DNA of 64,000 nt from Vagococcus luciliae (GTDB lineage: Bacteria; Bacillota; Bacilli; Lactobacillales; Vagococcaceae). The notes below the pieces were generated by a model. The model was given only the letters and a program-made list of their open reading frames with translations, was not told where the DNA came from and did no database searches. The translations under genes were made by a program, and so were the position numbers. The stretch lies in assembly GCF_024637875.1 (NCBI RefSeq), contig NZ_CP102451.1, positions 623,001-687,000 of the forward strand, given 5' to 3'. Below are positions 29,095 through 38,999 of the stretch, one piece after another (positions within the stretch are counted from its first letter, which is position 1; each line of letters starts with the position of its first letter).

Positions 29095-30041
29095 TGGGAC
29101 TAATAGAAATAAAAGATTTAAAAGTGCATTACCCAATTCGTGGAGGCTTTTTAAATAAAGTTGTTGATTATGTTTATGCTGTTGATGGTGTTGACTTTGA
29201 AATTGAAGCAGGAAAAACATACGGTTTAGTTGGAGAGTCTGGTTCAGGTAAATCAACAATTGGTAAAACAATTGTGGGTCTTGAAAAAGCAACAGCCGGA
29301 GAAATTTTATTTGAAAACACAAATGTTATTTCAAAAAGAGCAAGAAAATCAATTGGCTACAATAAAGATGTGCAAATGATTTTCCAAGATTCAATGTCAA
29401 GTTTGAATCCGAAAAAACGTGTGTTAGACATTATTGCCGAACCAATTCGAAACTTTGAGAACCTATCAGTTCAAGAAGAAAAGAAACGTGTTCAAAACTT
29501 GTTAGATATTGTCGGTATGCCAACAGATGCCCTATACAAGTATCCACATGAGTTCTCTGGTGGTCAAAGACAACGTTTAGGTGTGGCACGTGCTGTTGCA
29601 ACAAATCCTAAATTAATCATTGCTGATGAGCCAGTATCAGCTCTTGACTTATCAGTTCAAGCACAGGTACTTAACTTCATGAAACGTATTCAGGAAGAAT
29701 ATAATTTGAGTTATTTATTTATCTCTCACGATTTAGGTGTGGTAAAACACATGTGTGACAATATTGCGATTATGAATCATGGTCGTTTTGTTGAAATCGG
29801 AACGCGTGAAGATATTTATAATAATCCACAACATATTTATACAAAACGCTTACTGTCTGCCATTCCTAAGATTGATGTAGAAAATCGTGAAAAGCATAAA
29901 CAAGAGCGTCGAAAAGTGGAACAAGATTTCCAAGACTTATACAGCCAGTACTATGATGAAAATGGTCGTGTGTATGACTTGAAAACTATCAGCCCAACTC
30001 ATCAGGCAGCAGTTAAAACAACTGAAGGAGGGGGACAATAG
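29094..30041 (+). CDS. oppF: Oligopeptide ABC transporter ATPase OppF
   Basis: A 315-residue ATPase that pairs with OppD. Walker A GESGSGKST, signature FSGGQRQRLGVARA and Walker B LIIADEPVSALDLSVQ are intact, and NNPQHIYTKRLLSAIPKI is the Oligo_HPY motif. It carries a charged C-terminal tail of about 50 residues rich in Lys, Glu and Arg. Translation is coupled to oppD (TAATG overlap). oppB follows after one base. Confidence 0.94.
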   Translation: MGLIEIKDLKVHYPIRGGFLNKVVDYVYAVDGVDFEIEAGKTYGLVGESGSGKSTIGKTIVGLEKATAGEILFENTNVISKRARKSIGYNKDVQMIFQDSMSSLNPKKRVLDIIAEPIRNFENLSVQEEKKRVQNLLDIVGMPTDALYKYPHEFSGGQRQRLGVARAVATNPKLIIADEPVSALDLSVQAQVLNFMKRIQEEYNLSYLFISHDLGVVKHMCDNIAIMNHGRFVEIGTREDIYNNPQHIYTKRLLSAIPKIDVENREKHKQERRKVEQDFQDLYSQYYDENGRVYDLKTISPTHQAAVKTTEGGGQ

Positions 30042-30042
30042 T

Positions 30043-31005
30043 ATGTGGAAAACGATATTAAGACGTGTATTACTAATGATTCCACAAATATTTGTGTTGA
30101 GTCTGTTTATTTTTATCATCGCTAAAGCAATGCCCGGTGACCCATTTACTGGATTAATTAATCCTAATATGGACCCTGCGACCATCGATCGAATGCGTGA
30201 AGCTGCGGGATTGAACAATCCTTGGTACGTACAGTACTTTGATTGGATAACGAATGCTTTTAAAGGTGATTTTGGGCAAAGTTTCTTATATAAACTACCT
30301 GTAAGTGATATTATTGGTGCTCGTGTTGGGAATACCATTTACTTGTCATTATTAACAGTTATTATTACATATGCAATTGCCTTACCTTTGGGATTATTCT
30401 CAGGTCGTTATCAAAACTCTTGGTTTGATAAAGCAGTTGTCGTTTATAACTTTGTCAGCTTTGCTGTTCCAATCTTTATTTTTGCGTTACTTATGTTGTT
30501 TGTTTTTGGTTACCGTTTAGAATGGTTTCCAACAACAGGATCAGTAGCAACAGGATTAGAAAAAGGAAGTATGGCTTATATGATGAGTCGCTTGTATCAC
30601 ATGATTTTACCAGCGATTACACAAGCGTTACTTGCGACAGCTGTAACGATTCAATACTTACGTAATGAAGTCATTGATGCAAAACAGCTAGATTTTGTTC
30701 GTACAGCAAGAGCAAAAGGTGTACCGACTAATAAAGTCTTTACACATCATATTTTTAGAAATGCCTCTTTACCAATAGCAGCCCAATTAAGTTATGAAAT
30801 TACTGCCTTAATTAGTGGGTCAGTTGTTATTGAACAAACCTTTGCTTATCCAGGTATTGGTAAATTGTTTATTGATGCAATCAATGGACGTGACTACTCA
30901 GTGATTACAGCCATAGTATTAATACTAGGTATTGTCACAATTATCGGGAATCTAATTTCAGATATTGTCATGAGTATCGTCGATCCTCGTATTCGTATTC
31001 AGTAA
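30043..31005 (+). CDS. oppB: Oligopeptide ABC transporter permease OppB
   Basis: A 320-residue permease with six helices. The N-terminal helix (VLLMIPQIFVLSLFIFIIAKAMPGDPF) and the EAA loop (VRTARAKGVPTNKVFTHHIFRNASLP) that contacts the ATPases are characteristic of the DppB/OppB group. It lies just after oppF and 30 bases before oppC with its own AAAGGAG-type site between. Confidence 0.94.
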   Translation: MWKTILRRVLLMIPQIFVLSLFIFIIAKAMPGDPFTGLINPNMDPATIDRMREAAGLNNPWYVQYFDWITNAFKGDFGQSFLYKLPVSDIIGARVGNTIYLSLLTVIITYAIALPLGLFSGRYQNSWFDKAVVVYNFVSFAVPIFIFALLMLFVFGYRLEWFPTTGSVATGLEKGSMAYMMSRLYHMILPAITQALLATAVTIQYLRNEVIDAKQLDFVRTARAKGVPTNKVFTHHIFRNASLPIAAQLSYEITALISGSVVIEQTFAYPGIGKLFIDAINGRDYSVITAIVLILGIVTIIGNLISDIVMSIVDPRIRIQ

Positions 31006-31035
31006 CAAACCAATAGTTAAGAAAGGAGACTCGCT

Positions 31036-31938
31036 ATGAGTAAAGAAAAAAAAGAAGCAACTGTAGAAGCTGTTAGTGTTCCACCAACAGGTTTTAAAAT
31101 GATTGCTCGAGAATTTAAAAAAGATAAATTAGCATTATTTTCATTAGCGTTATTAGTTATTATCTTTGCAGTTATTTTTATCGGAGCACTTGTTTTAGAT
31201 AAAGATGCTGTAATGAAAGTAAGTATCTTAGATAAATACGCTGCTCCGGGTGATGGCTACCTATTAGGTGCTGACGAAGGTGGGCGTGATGTTTTTGGAC
31301 AATTGATCATTGGTGCTCGTAACTCTGTTGTTATTGGGTTTTCAATTACTATTTTGACATCAATTATTGGTGTGGGATTAGGGATTATTGCAGGGTACTA
31401 TGGTGGTATGGTAGATAGTATCATTATGCGAATTGTTGATTTTATCATGATTTTACCAATTATGATGATTATCATTGTGTTTGTTACAATTGTTCCAAGC
31501 TATAATGTATTTTCTTTTATTATGATTATGAGTTCATTCTATTGGGTCGCAAAAGCGCGTCTCTTTAGAGGAAAGACATTATCTGAAGTACGTCGTGATT
31601 ACATCAGTGCATCAAAAACACTTGGGACAAGTGATTTCAAGATAATGTTTGGTGAATTGATGCCAAACTTAAGCTCATTAATTATTACAAATTTGACAAT
31701 GAACTTTGCAGGCAACATCGGGATTGAAACAACGTTGTCATACTTAGGATTTGGATTACCACAATCAACACCTAGTTTAGGAACATTGATTGGGTATGCG
31801 TCAAATGGTGTCGTTTTATCAGATATGACTTGGGTATGGGCGCCAGCGTCTGTATTAATTCTTGTCATGATGTTATGTATCAACTACGTTGGTCAAGCAT
31901 TGAAGCGTTCAGCGGATGCACGTCAACGTTTAGGATAA
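31036..31938 (+). CDS. oppC: Oligopeptide ABC transporter permease OppC
   Basis: A 300-residue permease. Residues about 18-60 form the OppC N-terminal domain with the first helix (LALFSLALLVIIFAVIFIG), LLGADEGGRDVFGQLIIGARNS is the standard OppC motif, and DYISASKTLGTSDFKIMFGELMPN is the EAA loop. AAGGAG stands before the ATG. Between oppB and oppA in the operon. Confidence 0.94.
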   Translation: MSKEKKEATVEAVSVPPTGFKMIAREFKKDKLALFSLALLVIIFAVIFIGALVLDKDAVMKVSILDKYAAPGDGYLLGADEGGRDVFGQLIIGARNSVVIGFSITILTSIIGVGLGIIAGYYGGMVDSIIMRIVDFIMILPIMMIIIVFVTIVPSYNVFSFIMIMSSFYWVAKARLFRGKTLSEVRRDYISASKTLGTSDFKIMFGELMPNLSSLIITNLTMNFAGNIGIETTLSYLGFGLPQSTPSLGTLIGYASNGVVLSDMTWVWAPASVLILVMMLCINYVGQALKRSADARQRLG

Positions 31939-31960
31939 AAAATCTAAGGGGGATGAAGGA

Positions 31961-33748
31961 ATGAAGTACAAAAAATTATTTAGCGTCGTAGCACTTGGTG
32001 CTGCAGTAACAGTCGGGTTATCAGCTTGTGGTGGAGGAAAATCTGACAAAAAATCAAATGGTGGGAAAACAGAAAAAACAGAAGATGTATCAAAATTCCC
32101 AGTGAAAACTTCTAATGAAGAAAAAGCCAAAGAAGGTGGAACGTTAGAAGCAGCAGTTGTTATGGATACACAGTTTAAAGGAATGTTCTCTGAAACTTTC
32201 TCTGAAGACAACTATGATGTTCAATTTATGCAACCATCTCATGAATCATTATTTACAAGTAATGGTAACTTTGAAACAACTGATGACGGTGTAGCGAAAA
32301 AAGATATCGATGTTGATGGTAAGAAAATTACAATCACAATTATTAAAGATGCAAAATGGTCAGATGGTAAACCGTTAGTAGCAGATGATATTATCCAACC
32401 ATACTTAATCATCGGTAACAAAGATTATTCTGGTGTACGTTATGGTGAAGATTTCCAAAACATCGTAGGTATGGATGATTATCATGATGGAAAGGCTGAT
32501 TCTATCTCAGGAATTAAAAAAGTAGATGACAAAACTGTCGAAATTTCTTATAAAGAAATGAATCCAGGTATGAAACAAACAAGTGAAACTGTTTGGACTA
32601 ATGCAATGCCTGCTCATATCTTTAAAGATATTCCAGTAAAAGGGATGGAATCAAGTGATGCCGTACGTAAAAATATTGTAACGTTTGGACCATACAAAAT
32701 GGAAAAAATTAACACAGGGGAATCTGTAGAATATACTCCAAATGAGTACTACTACGGAGAAAAACCAAAATTAAGTAAAATTATAATGCGAGTCGCACCA
32801 TCAAGTTCAATTGTAGAATCATTGAAAGCTAAAAAATATGACATGGTATTCAGTATGCCAACTGATAACTATCCAAATTATAAAGATATAGAAGGATATG
32901 AAATCTTAGGTCGTCAAGATTTAGCTTATACTTATATTGGATTCAAATTAGGTAAATGGGATGATGCAAAAGGGGAAGCTGTATACAATCCAGATTCTAA
33001 AATGGCAAATAAATCATTACGTCAAGCAATGGGATATGCAATTGATAACGAAGCTGTAGCAAATAAATTCTACAATGGCTTACGTCAACCTGCTAATGCT
33101 ATTGTTCCACCAATCTTTGATGAGTTTAGTGATAAGAGCTTAGTTGGATTCTCAAAACAAGATAAAGACAAAGCAAACAAATTATTAGACGAAGCTGGAT
33201 ACAAGAAAAAAGATGGCGAAGAATTCCGTCGTGATCCAAATGGTGAAAAACTAGAAATTAACTTTGCTTCTATGTCAGGTGGCGAAACTGCTCAACCATT
33301 AGCTGAATACTACATGGATTGCTGGAAAGAAATTGGTTTAGATGTTAAATTATCAACTGGTCGTTTAATTGAATTCCAATCATTCTACGATAAATTGAAA
33401 AACGATTCACCAGATGTTGATGTGTACCAAGCAGCTTGGGGATTAAGTTCAGATCCATCTCAATCAGGATTATACGGACCTAAAGCAGCGTTTAACTACA
33501 CTCGTTTTGTTAGTGATGAAAACACTAAATTATTAAATGAAATTGATTCTGAAAAATCATTTGATGGTAAATACCGTACAGAGAAATTTAAAGAATGGCA
33601 AGCATATGTTGCGGATGAAGCATTTGTTATCCCAACATTATTCAGAGATGCAGTATTACCAGTTAGTGATAAAGTAACTGACTTTGATTGGGCTTATGAT
33701 ACAACAAGTAATCCATGGTCTCACATTGGTGTAACTGATAAAAAATAA
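31961..33748 (+). CDS. oppA: Oligopeptide-binding lipoprotein OppA
   Basis: A 595-residue extracytoplasmic binding protein of SBP family 5. The signal peptide ends in lipobox LSAC with the lipidated Cys23, followed by a Gly/Lys/Ser-rich linker. KWSDGKPLVADDIIQPY near residue 128 and LRQAMGYAIDNEAVANKFYNG near 350 are family signatures. It is the last gene of the operon and is usually the most abundant product. Length is slightly above the 540-residue norm, as in lactic acid bacteria. A terminator follows. Peptide size preference cannot be read. Confidence 0.94.
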   Translation: MKYKKLFSVVALGAAVTVGLSACGGGKSDKKSNGGKTEKTEDVSKFPVKTSNEEKAKEGGTLEAAVVMDTQFKGMFSETFSEDNYDVQFMQPSHESLFTSNGNFETTDDGVAKKDIDVDGKKITITIIKDAKWSDGKPLVADDIIQPYLIIGNKDYSGVRYGEDFQNIVGMDDYHDGKADSISGIKKVDDKTVEISYKEMNPGMKQTSETVWTNAMPAHIFKDIPVKGMESSDAVRKNIVTFGPYKMEKINTGESVEYTPNEYYYGEKPKLSKIIMRVAPSSSIVESLKAKKYDMVFSMPTDNYPNYKDIEGYEILGRQDLAYTYIGFKLGKWDDAKGEAVYNPDSKMANKSLRQAMGYAIDNEAVANKFYNGLRQPANAIVPPIFDEFSDKSLVGFSKQDKDKANKLLDEAGYKKKDGEEFRRDPNGEKLEINFASMSGGETAQPLAEYYMDCWKEIGLDVKLSTGRLIEFQSFYDKLKNDSPDVDVYQAAWGLSSDPSQSGLYGPKAAFNYTRFVSDENTKLLNEIDSEKSFDGKYRTEKFKEWQAYVADEAFVIPTLFRDAVLPVSDKVTDFDWAYDTTSNPWSHIGVTDKK

Positions 33749-33757
33749 CGTTTAATG

Positions 33758-33795
33758 ACTATCAATTTGGCTTTTTGACCAAATTGATAGTTTTT
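33758..33795 (+). terminator. Intrinsic terminator of the opp operon
   Basis: ACTATCAATTTGG pairs with CCAAATTGATAGT around an eight-base loop and is followed by TTTT. Confidence 0.92.
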
Positions 33796-33819
33796 GTTTT
33801 CTTTCAAACAAAAAAAACG

Positions 33820-33825
33820 TATAAT
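33820..33825 (+). promoter_or_regulatory. -10 box of the rnc-smc-ftsY unit
   Basis: TATAAT 38 bases before the rnc start; the -35 (TTTTCT) is poor. Confidence 0.4.
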
Positions 33826-33862
33826 AAGGGTATCTATGGTTAAAAAGGGAGAGGCACATTCA

Positions 33863-34564
33863 ATGGAACAAACGTTAACACAACTATTAAAAGCAAACTA
33901 TAACATTATTTTTAAGGATATCACGTTATTGGAACAAGCGTTTACCCATTCATCCTATGTGAATGAGCATCGACACTTTGATTTACAAGATAATGAGCGA
34001 TTAGAATTTTTAGGAGATGCTGTATTAGAATTAGAAGTATCAGACTATTTATACCGTCATTTTCAAGATTTACCAGAAGGAAAACTAACAAAATTACGTT
34101 CAACTATTGTTAGAGAAGACAGTCTAGCAATGTTTGCTAAAGAATGTGGGTTTGATAAGTTTGTCAAACTAGGTAAAGGTGAAGAAAATTCAAATGGTAG
34201 AAGCCGTTCATCCTTGTTATGTGATTTATTTGAGGCTTTTTTAGGTGCTCTTTATTTGGATCAAGGAGCAAAAAAAGCAAAAGAATTTATCTATCAAGTA
34301 GTGGTAGCAAAAATAGAAACTGGTGCTTTTTCACATGAGATGGATCATAAGACAGCCTTACAGGAAGTTTTACAAAAAAATGGTGATATTTTAATTGAAT
34401 ATCATTTAATTGATGAAGAAGGACCAGCACATGCAAGAGTTTTTCATGTTGAAGTGTGTGGTGGAGGAACACCTTTAGGTAAGGGGTCTGGAAAATCCAA
34501 AAAAGTGGCAGAACAAAATGCAGCAGAAGCAGCATTAGCTAATATTTTGGCAGAAGAATCCTAG
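33863..34564 (+). CDS. rnc: Ribonuclease III
   Basis: A 233-residue enzyme that cuts double-stranded RNA, including rRNA precursors. The catalytic RIIID motif [21 protein letters not shown] is present, a second acidic site is in [19 protein letters not shown], and the last 70 residues form a dsRNA-binding domain ([13 protein letters not shown] to [12 protein letters not shown]). The open frame begins at 33794 in the opp terminator; AAGGGAGAGG supports the ATG at 33863. smc and ftsY follow, the order conserved in Firmicutes. Confidence 0.96.
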   Translation: MEQTLTQLLKANYNIIFKDITLLEQAFTHSSYVNEHRHFDLQDNERLEFLGDAVLELEVSDYLYRHFQDLPEGKLTKLRSTIVREDSLAMFAKECGFDKFVKLGKGEENSNGRSRSSLLCDLFEAFLGALYLDQGAKKAKEFIYQVVVAKIETGAFSHEMDHKTALQEVLQKNGDILIEYHLIDEEGPAHARVFHVEVCGGGTPLGKGSGKSKKVAEQNAAEAALANILAEES

Positions 34565-34582
34565 GAAGGGGACTTATTTTTT

Positions 34583-37500
34583 GTGTATTTGAAACGAATA
34601 GAAATTGCAGGATTTAAATCCTTTGCAGAACGAACGATAATAGAATTTAATGAAGGCTTGACGGCCGTAGTTGGTCCTAATGGAAGTGGAAAAAGTAATA
34701 TCACAGAAGCCATTCGATGGGTTTTAGGGGAGCAGTCAGCAAAAAATTTACGTGGGGGGAAAATGCCGGACGTTATTTTTGCTGGCTCTTCTTCACGTTC
34801 CCCATTAAATATTGCAGAGGTAACGCTTGTGTTAGATAATGAAGACCATTTCTTACCAATTGAATACTCTGAAGTGAGTGTCACAAGAAGATTAACACGA
34901 GATGGTGAGAGTGATTTCTTTATTAATAAGCAACGTTGTAGATTAAAAGATGTGATTAGTTTGTTTATGGATTCAGGTCTAGGTAGAGACTCTTTTTCGA
35001 TTATTTCTCAAGGAAAAGTAGAAGAAATATTTAATAGCAAGCCAGAAGAACGTCGTGCTATATTTGAAGAAGCAGCGGGTGTATTAAAATATAAAAATCG
35101 AAAAAAACAAGCTGAAAAACATCTTGGTGAAACAGATGATAATTTAAGTCGAGTACAAGATATTATTTATGAGCTAGAGATACAATTAGCTCCGTTAAAG
35201 AAACAAAGTGATAATGCAAAACAATATCTAGCTTTAAAGGATACTCTATCTGAGCAAGATATCAGTATGACAACCCATCTTATTGAAGAAACGAAAGAAA
35301 AATGGGAAAAAAATAAAGAACAATTACGTCAAAAAAAACAAGCTCTAGAGGCTAGAGAATTAGAAAAAATCACATTGGAAGAAACACTAGAACAACTAAA
35401 ATCAGAACAAGAAACACTTGAACAAATGTTAGACAATCATCAACAGAGACTACTAGATTACAGTACGCAATACGAACAGTTAGAAACACAAAAAAGAGTA
35501 TTGGAGGAAAAACAAAAATTTTCTGTCCAAACGAAAGAATCACAACAAAAAACATTGAGAGATTTAGATACACAAAAAGAATTATTACGACGTGAGATTG
35601 ATACGTTAAAACAAGATGAACAAGAACTAATGAAAGAAAAGCAAACAATACAAAAAGATATTTATCGTATGAGAGAGGTATTAGTTCAATATAGCAAATC
35701 AGCAAAAGAACAGATAGATGATATGCGTAGTGATTATTTAGAATATATGCAACAACAAAGTCATGTGAATAATGAGTTAAAACATTTAGAGAAACAGTAT
35801 AGTCAGGAAACCAATAAAAATTCGCGTGAAATCAATCATTATGAACAGCTTGTCTCGGTGATTAAAGAAAAACAAGAAACACTTGAAAATTTAGAGAAAG
35901 AGTATGACATAAAAAAAGAGAATGTCGTGACTTACTTGGAAGATTATCAGCAAAAAAGACAAGTCAAAGAACAGTTAAATACGCAACTTCAAAAATTAAA
36001 TACACAATTAATGGATGCATTACGCATTTTACAGCAAGCTCAAGCAAAACAAAAAAGCTTGAAAGAGCTACAAGATAACTATGCTGGATTTTATCAAGGT
36101 GTTAGAGCAGTATTAAAAGATAAACAGCAATTTCCTGGAGTAGTGGGTGCTGTTGCAGAATTAATTGATATTCCAGAAGCATACCAATTAGCATTGGAAA
36201 CAGCACTTGGGACAAGTGTTCAGCACATTGTAACAACTGATGATCAAAGTGCTAGAGAGGCTATTTCTTATCTAAAAAAACAACGATTGGGACGTGCGAC
36301 ATTTTTACCATTAACAACCGTCAAAGCTCGTTTTATTCGTCAAGATGTATTAGATAAAGTGTCTCATATGTCTGGCTTTATTGGTGTAGCAAGTGAGTTG
36401 GTATCTTATGATGAGACAGTTGCAACTATTATGAGAAACTTACTTGGATTAACGATTGTGGCTGATTCATTGAATTCTGCGACACACATTGCGAAACAAA
36501 TTAATTTTCAATATCGTGTGGTATCTTTAGATGGTGATGTGATGAATCCTGGTGGCTCGATGACTGGTGGGATGAGTAAAAAAGGTCAGTCTATGCACTG
36601 GTTTTCACAATCAAAAGAATTACAAGAAATAGAGAAACAATTGTCTCAAATGACGACTTTGTATCAGCAAAAAGAAGTAGAGGTATCTCATATAAAAGAG
36701 GAACTAATTGTAGTAGATGATTCTCTTGAAAAGTTACGTCAATTAGGTGAAGAAGCGAGATTAACAGAGCAAAAGTTAAGCACTCAAGTGTCTCTTTTAA
36801 CGCAAGATGTGAGTCAATTAGAAAAAGAGAAAAAAGTGATAGAGTATGCGCAAAGTGAATTGAACCAATTTTTAACGTTATATCAACAAGATAAAGAAAA
36901 TTACGAGCTTGAACAAAAAGAGTTAGCAAAAAAAATAGCCGAGCTTGATAAAAAAATGGCTGATGTGGATCAATTAGAGGCTACTAATTTAGAGAAAAAA
37001 GAAGAGTTGACGCAATCACTTGCTAAAAAAGAAGCTGAGTTAGCAGTGGTGAAAGAAAAACTCAGTCAGTTAAACGAAAAGCAAAAAGAGCGTATGGAAC
37101 GCTTAGATGTTGCGGATAAGAAAATGAGTGACATGCTACAAGAAACGCAGTCTAATGAGCAAGATAGTAGTCATTTTCATGAAGAAGAAGCCAGAATTAT
37201 AAAAGAGATGGGAAGTGTTTCTAATAAGCGTGAGGAGGTTTTAACTCGAATTACGGAAGCCAAAACACAGCGAGAACACTATACAACAAGTATTAAAGAA
37301 CAAGAAAAAATTGTTGAGAAAAACCGACAAGATATTCAAGTCTTGATTAGTCAACAAACAGAATTAGACATTATTCAAGGAACATGTGATAATCAGTTAG
37401 ATAGTTTATTAACTTATTTACAAGAAGAATATAGTTTAACGTTTGAAGCAGCAAAAGAGCGTTCTTTCATCATTGAAGACGTAGCAAGCGTGAGTCAGAA

Positions 37501-38155
37501 CATTAGAGAGTTAAAAATAAAAGTAGCTGACTTAGGTCCTGTTAATATTTCGGCTATTGCTCAACATGATGATATATTGGAGCGTTATGACTTTTTAACG
37601 AGCCAACGTGATGATTTGAATTTAGCAAAAGATGAATTGAAAGAAACAATGGATGAGATGGATATGTTAGTCATGAAGCAATTTCATGAAGTATTCTGTG
37701 ATATTCGTGAAGAATTCCGTCAAGTATTTCCTAAGATGTTTGGTGGAGGACATGCTGATTTAATCTTGAGTGATGAAACAGATTTACTGCATACAGGGAT
37801 AGACATTGTGGCTCAACCACCAGGTAAAAAATTACAGCAATTGAGTTTACTTTCAGGAGGAGAAAGAGCTTTAACAGCTATTGCTCTGCTATTTTCTATC
37901 ATTCAAGCAAGACCTATCCCATTTTGTATTTTAGACGAGGTAGAGGCAGCATTAGATGAAGCAAACGTGACGCGTTTTGGAAATTATTTACGTCATTTTG
38001 GCGATGCAACACAATTTATTGTGATTACTCACCGTAAAGGAACGATGGAATCTGCTAAAGTATTATACGGGGTCACAATGCAAGAATCTGGTGTATCGAA
38101 GATTGTTTCAGTACACTTAGAAGAGATGGAAAAATTAGAAACCACATTAAAATAG
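34583..38155 (+). CDS. smc: Chromosome segregation ATPase SMC
   Basis: A 1190-residue condensin subunit. Walker A GPNGSGKSN is at 31-39, followed by about 300 residues of coiled coil, a hinge at roughly 505-680 (FPGVVGAVAELIDIPEAYQLALETALG), a second coiled coil and the C-terminal head with signature LSGGERALTAIALLF and Walker B FCILDEVEAALDEAN. It begins with GTG at 34583 after GGAAGGGG. It acts with ScpA and ScpB, whose genes are not here. Confidence 0.97.
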   Translation: MYLKRIEIAGFKSFAERTIIEFNEGLTAVVGPNGSGKSNITEAIRWVLGEQSAKNLRGGKMPDVIFAGSSSRSPLNIAEVTLVLDNEDHFLPIEYSEVSVTRRLTRDGESDFFINKQRCRLKDVISLFMDSGLGRDSFSIISQGKVEEIFNSKPEERRAIFEEAAGVLKYKNRKKQAEKHLGETDDNLSRVQDIIYELEIQLAPLKKQSDNAKQYLALKDTLSEQDISMTTHLIEETKEKWEKNKEQLRQKKQALEARELEKITLEETLEQLKSEQETLEQMLDNHQQRLLDYSTQYEQLETQKRVLEEKQKFSVQTKESQQKTLRDLDTQKELLRREIDTLKQDEQELMKEKQTIQKDIYRMREVLVQYSKSAKEQIDDMRSDYLEYMQQQSHVNNELKHLEKQYSQETNKNSREINHYEQLVSVIKEKQETLENLEKEYDIKKENVVTYLEDYQQKRQVKEQLNTQLQKLNTQLMDALRILQQAQAKQKSLKELQDNYAGFYQGVRAVLKDKQQFPGVVGAVAELIDIPEAYQLALETALGTSVQHIVTTDDQSAREAISYLKKQRLGRATFLPLTTVKARFIRQDVLDKVSHMSGFIGVASELVSYDETVATIMRNLLGLTIVADSLNSATHIAKQINFQYRVVSLDGDVMNPGGSMTGGMSKKGQSMHWFSQSKELQEIEKQLSQMTTLYQQKEVEVSHIKEELIVVDDSLEKLRQLGEEARLTEQKLSTQVSLLTQDVSQLEKEKKVIEYAQSELNQFLTLYQQDKENYELEQKELAKKIAELDKKMADVDQLEATNLEKKEELTQSLAKKEAELAVVKEKLSQLNEKQKERMERLDVADKKMSDMLQETQSNEQDSSHFHEEEARIIKEMGSVSNKREEVLTRITEAKTQREHYTTSIKEQEKIVEKNRQDIQVLISQQTELDIIQGTCDNQLDSLLTYLQEEYSLTFEAAKERSFIIEDVASVSQNIRELKIKVADLGPVNISAIAQHDDILERYDFLTSQRDDLNLAKDELKETMDEMDMLVMKQFHEVFCDIREEFRQVFPKMFGGGHADLILSDETDLLHTGIDIVAQPPGKKLQQLSLLSGGERALTAIALLFSIIQARPIPFCILDEVEAALDEANVTRFGNYLRHFGDATQFIVITHRKGTMESAKVLYGVTMQESGVSKIVSVHLEEMEKLETTLK

Positions 38156-38169
38156 ATAGGAGACACAAC

Positions 38170-38988
38170 ATGATTAAGTTGATTGCGATTGATTTAGATG
38201 GCACATTATTAACTGATGATAAAAAAATCTCTGATAAAAATAAAACTGTGTTAACTCAAGCTAAAGAACAAGGAGTAAAGGTTGTCATTTGTACCGGTCG
38301 TCCGTTATTTGCAATTGAGCCTTACTTAGATAGACTTGAGTTGAGAGATGAAGGGGATTATAGTATCACCTTTAATGGTAGTTCCGTGCAAAAAAATGAT
38401 ACTGGCGAGACGCTATTAGCTCATTCTTTATCTTTTGACGAAGTTCGTCGAGTTGCTAACGTGATGACGTCATTAAATTTACCGTTAGATATTATTTCAG
38501 TGGATACGGTTATTCATTTAGAGACTGCTAAAGAACCTTACACTTCTATTTATGAAAGTATGAATCCACTACTTAAGGTGGAGCATGTGACACTTGATAC
38601 ATTGGATCAAAATCGTTTGTTTAACAAAATGGTTGTAGCCGTTGAAACAAGTTATTTGGATGAAAAATTAGCCCAATTACCAAAAGAGTTATTAGAAGAG
38701 TTTAATATCATGAAATCACGTGACAATTTATTAGAAATTATCCATAAAGAAGCGAGTAAAGCTGCTGGCATTGATGAATTGGCAAATTATTTAGGGATTA
38801 AACAATCAGAAGTGATGGCAATTGGTGATGAAGAAAATGATTTTTCAATGATTGAGTATGCTGGGTTAGGTGTTGTGATGGAAAACGGCAGTCAAAGTGT
38901 GAAAGACATTGCTAAATTTGTTACGAAAAGTAACCAAGAAGATGGCGTGGCGCATGCCGTTGAAAAATTTGTGTTAATTAATGAGTAG
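38170..38988 (+). CDS. Cof-type HAD phosphatase (YidA-like)
   Basis: A 272-residue HAD hydrolase with a C2B cap. Motif I is IAIDLDGTLLTDD, motif II VICTGRP, and motifs III/IV are in KAAGIDELANYLGI and AIGDEENDFSMIEYAG. Members dephosphorylate sugar phosphates, FMN or similar. TAGGAG precedes the ATG. A HAD gene between smc and ftsY is common in enterococci and relatives and is probably just co-transcribed. Confidence 0.9.
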   Translation: MIKLIAIDLDGTLLTDDKKISDKNKTVLTQAKEQGVKVVICTGRPLFAIEPYLDRLELRDEGDYSITFNGSSVQKNDTGETLLAHSLSFDEVRRVANVMTSLNLPLDIISVDTVIHLETAKEPYTSIYESMNPLLKVEHVTLDTLDQNRLFNKMVVAVETSYLDEKLAQLPKELLEEFNIMKSRDNLLEIIHKEASKAAGIDELANYLGIKQSEVMAIGDEENDFSMIEYAGLGVVMENGSQSVKDIAKFVTKSNQEDGVAHAVEKFVLINE

Positions 38989-38999
38989 GAGGCAGTTAC

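Noticed and set aside
34287-34535. Leu/His-rich minus-strand frame opposite rnc
   Set aside because: Composition reflects reverse reading of RNase III codons; shadow only.
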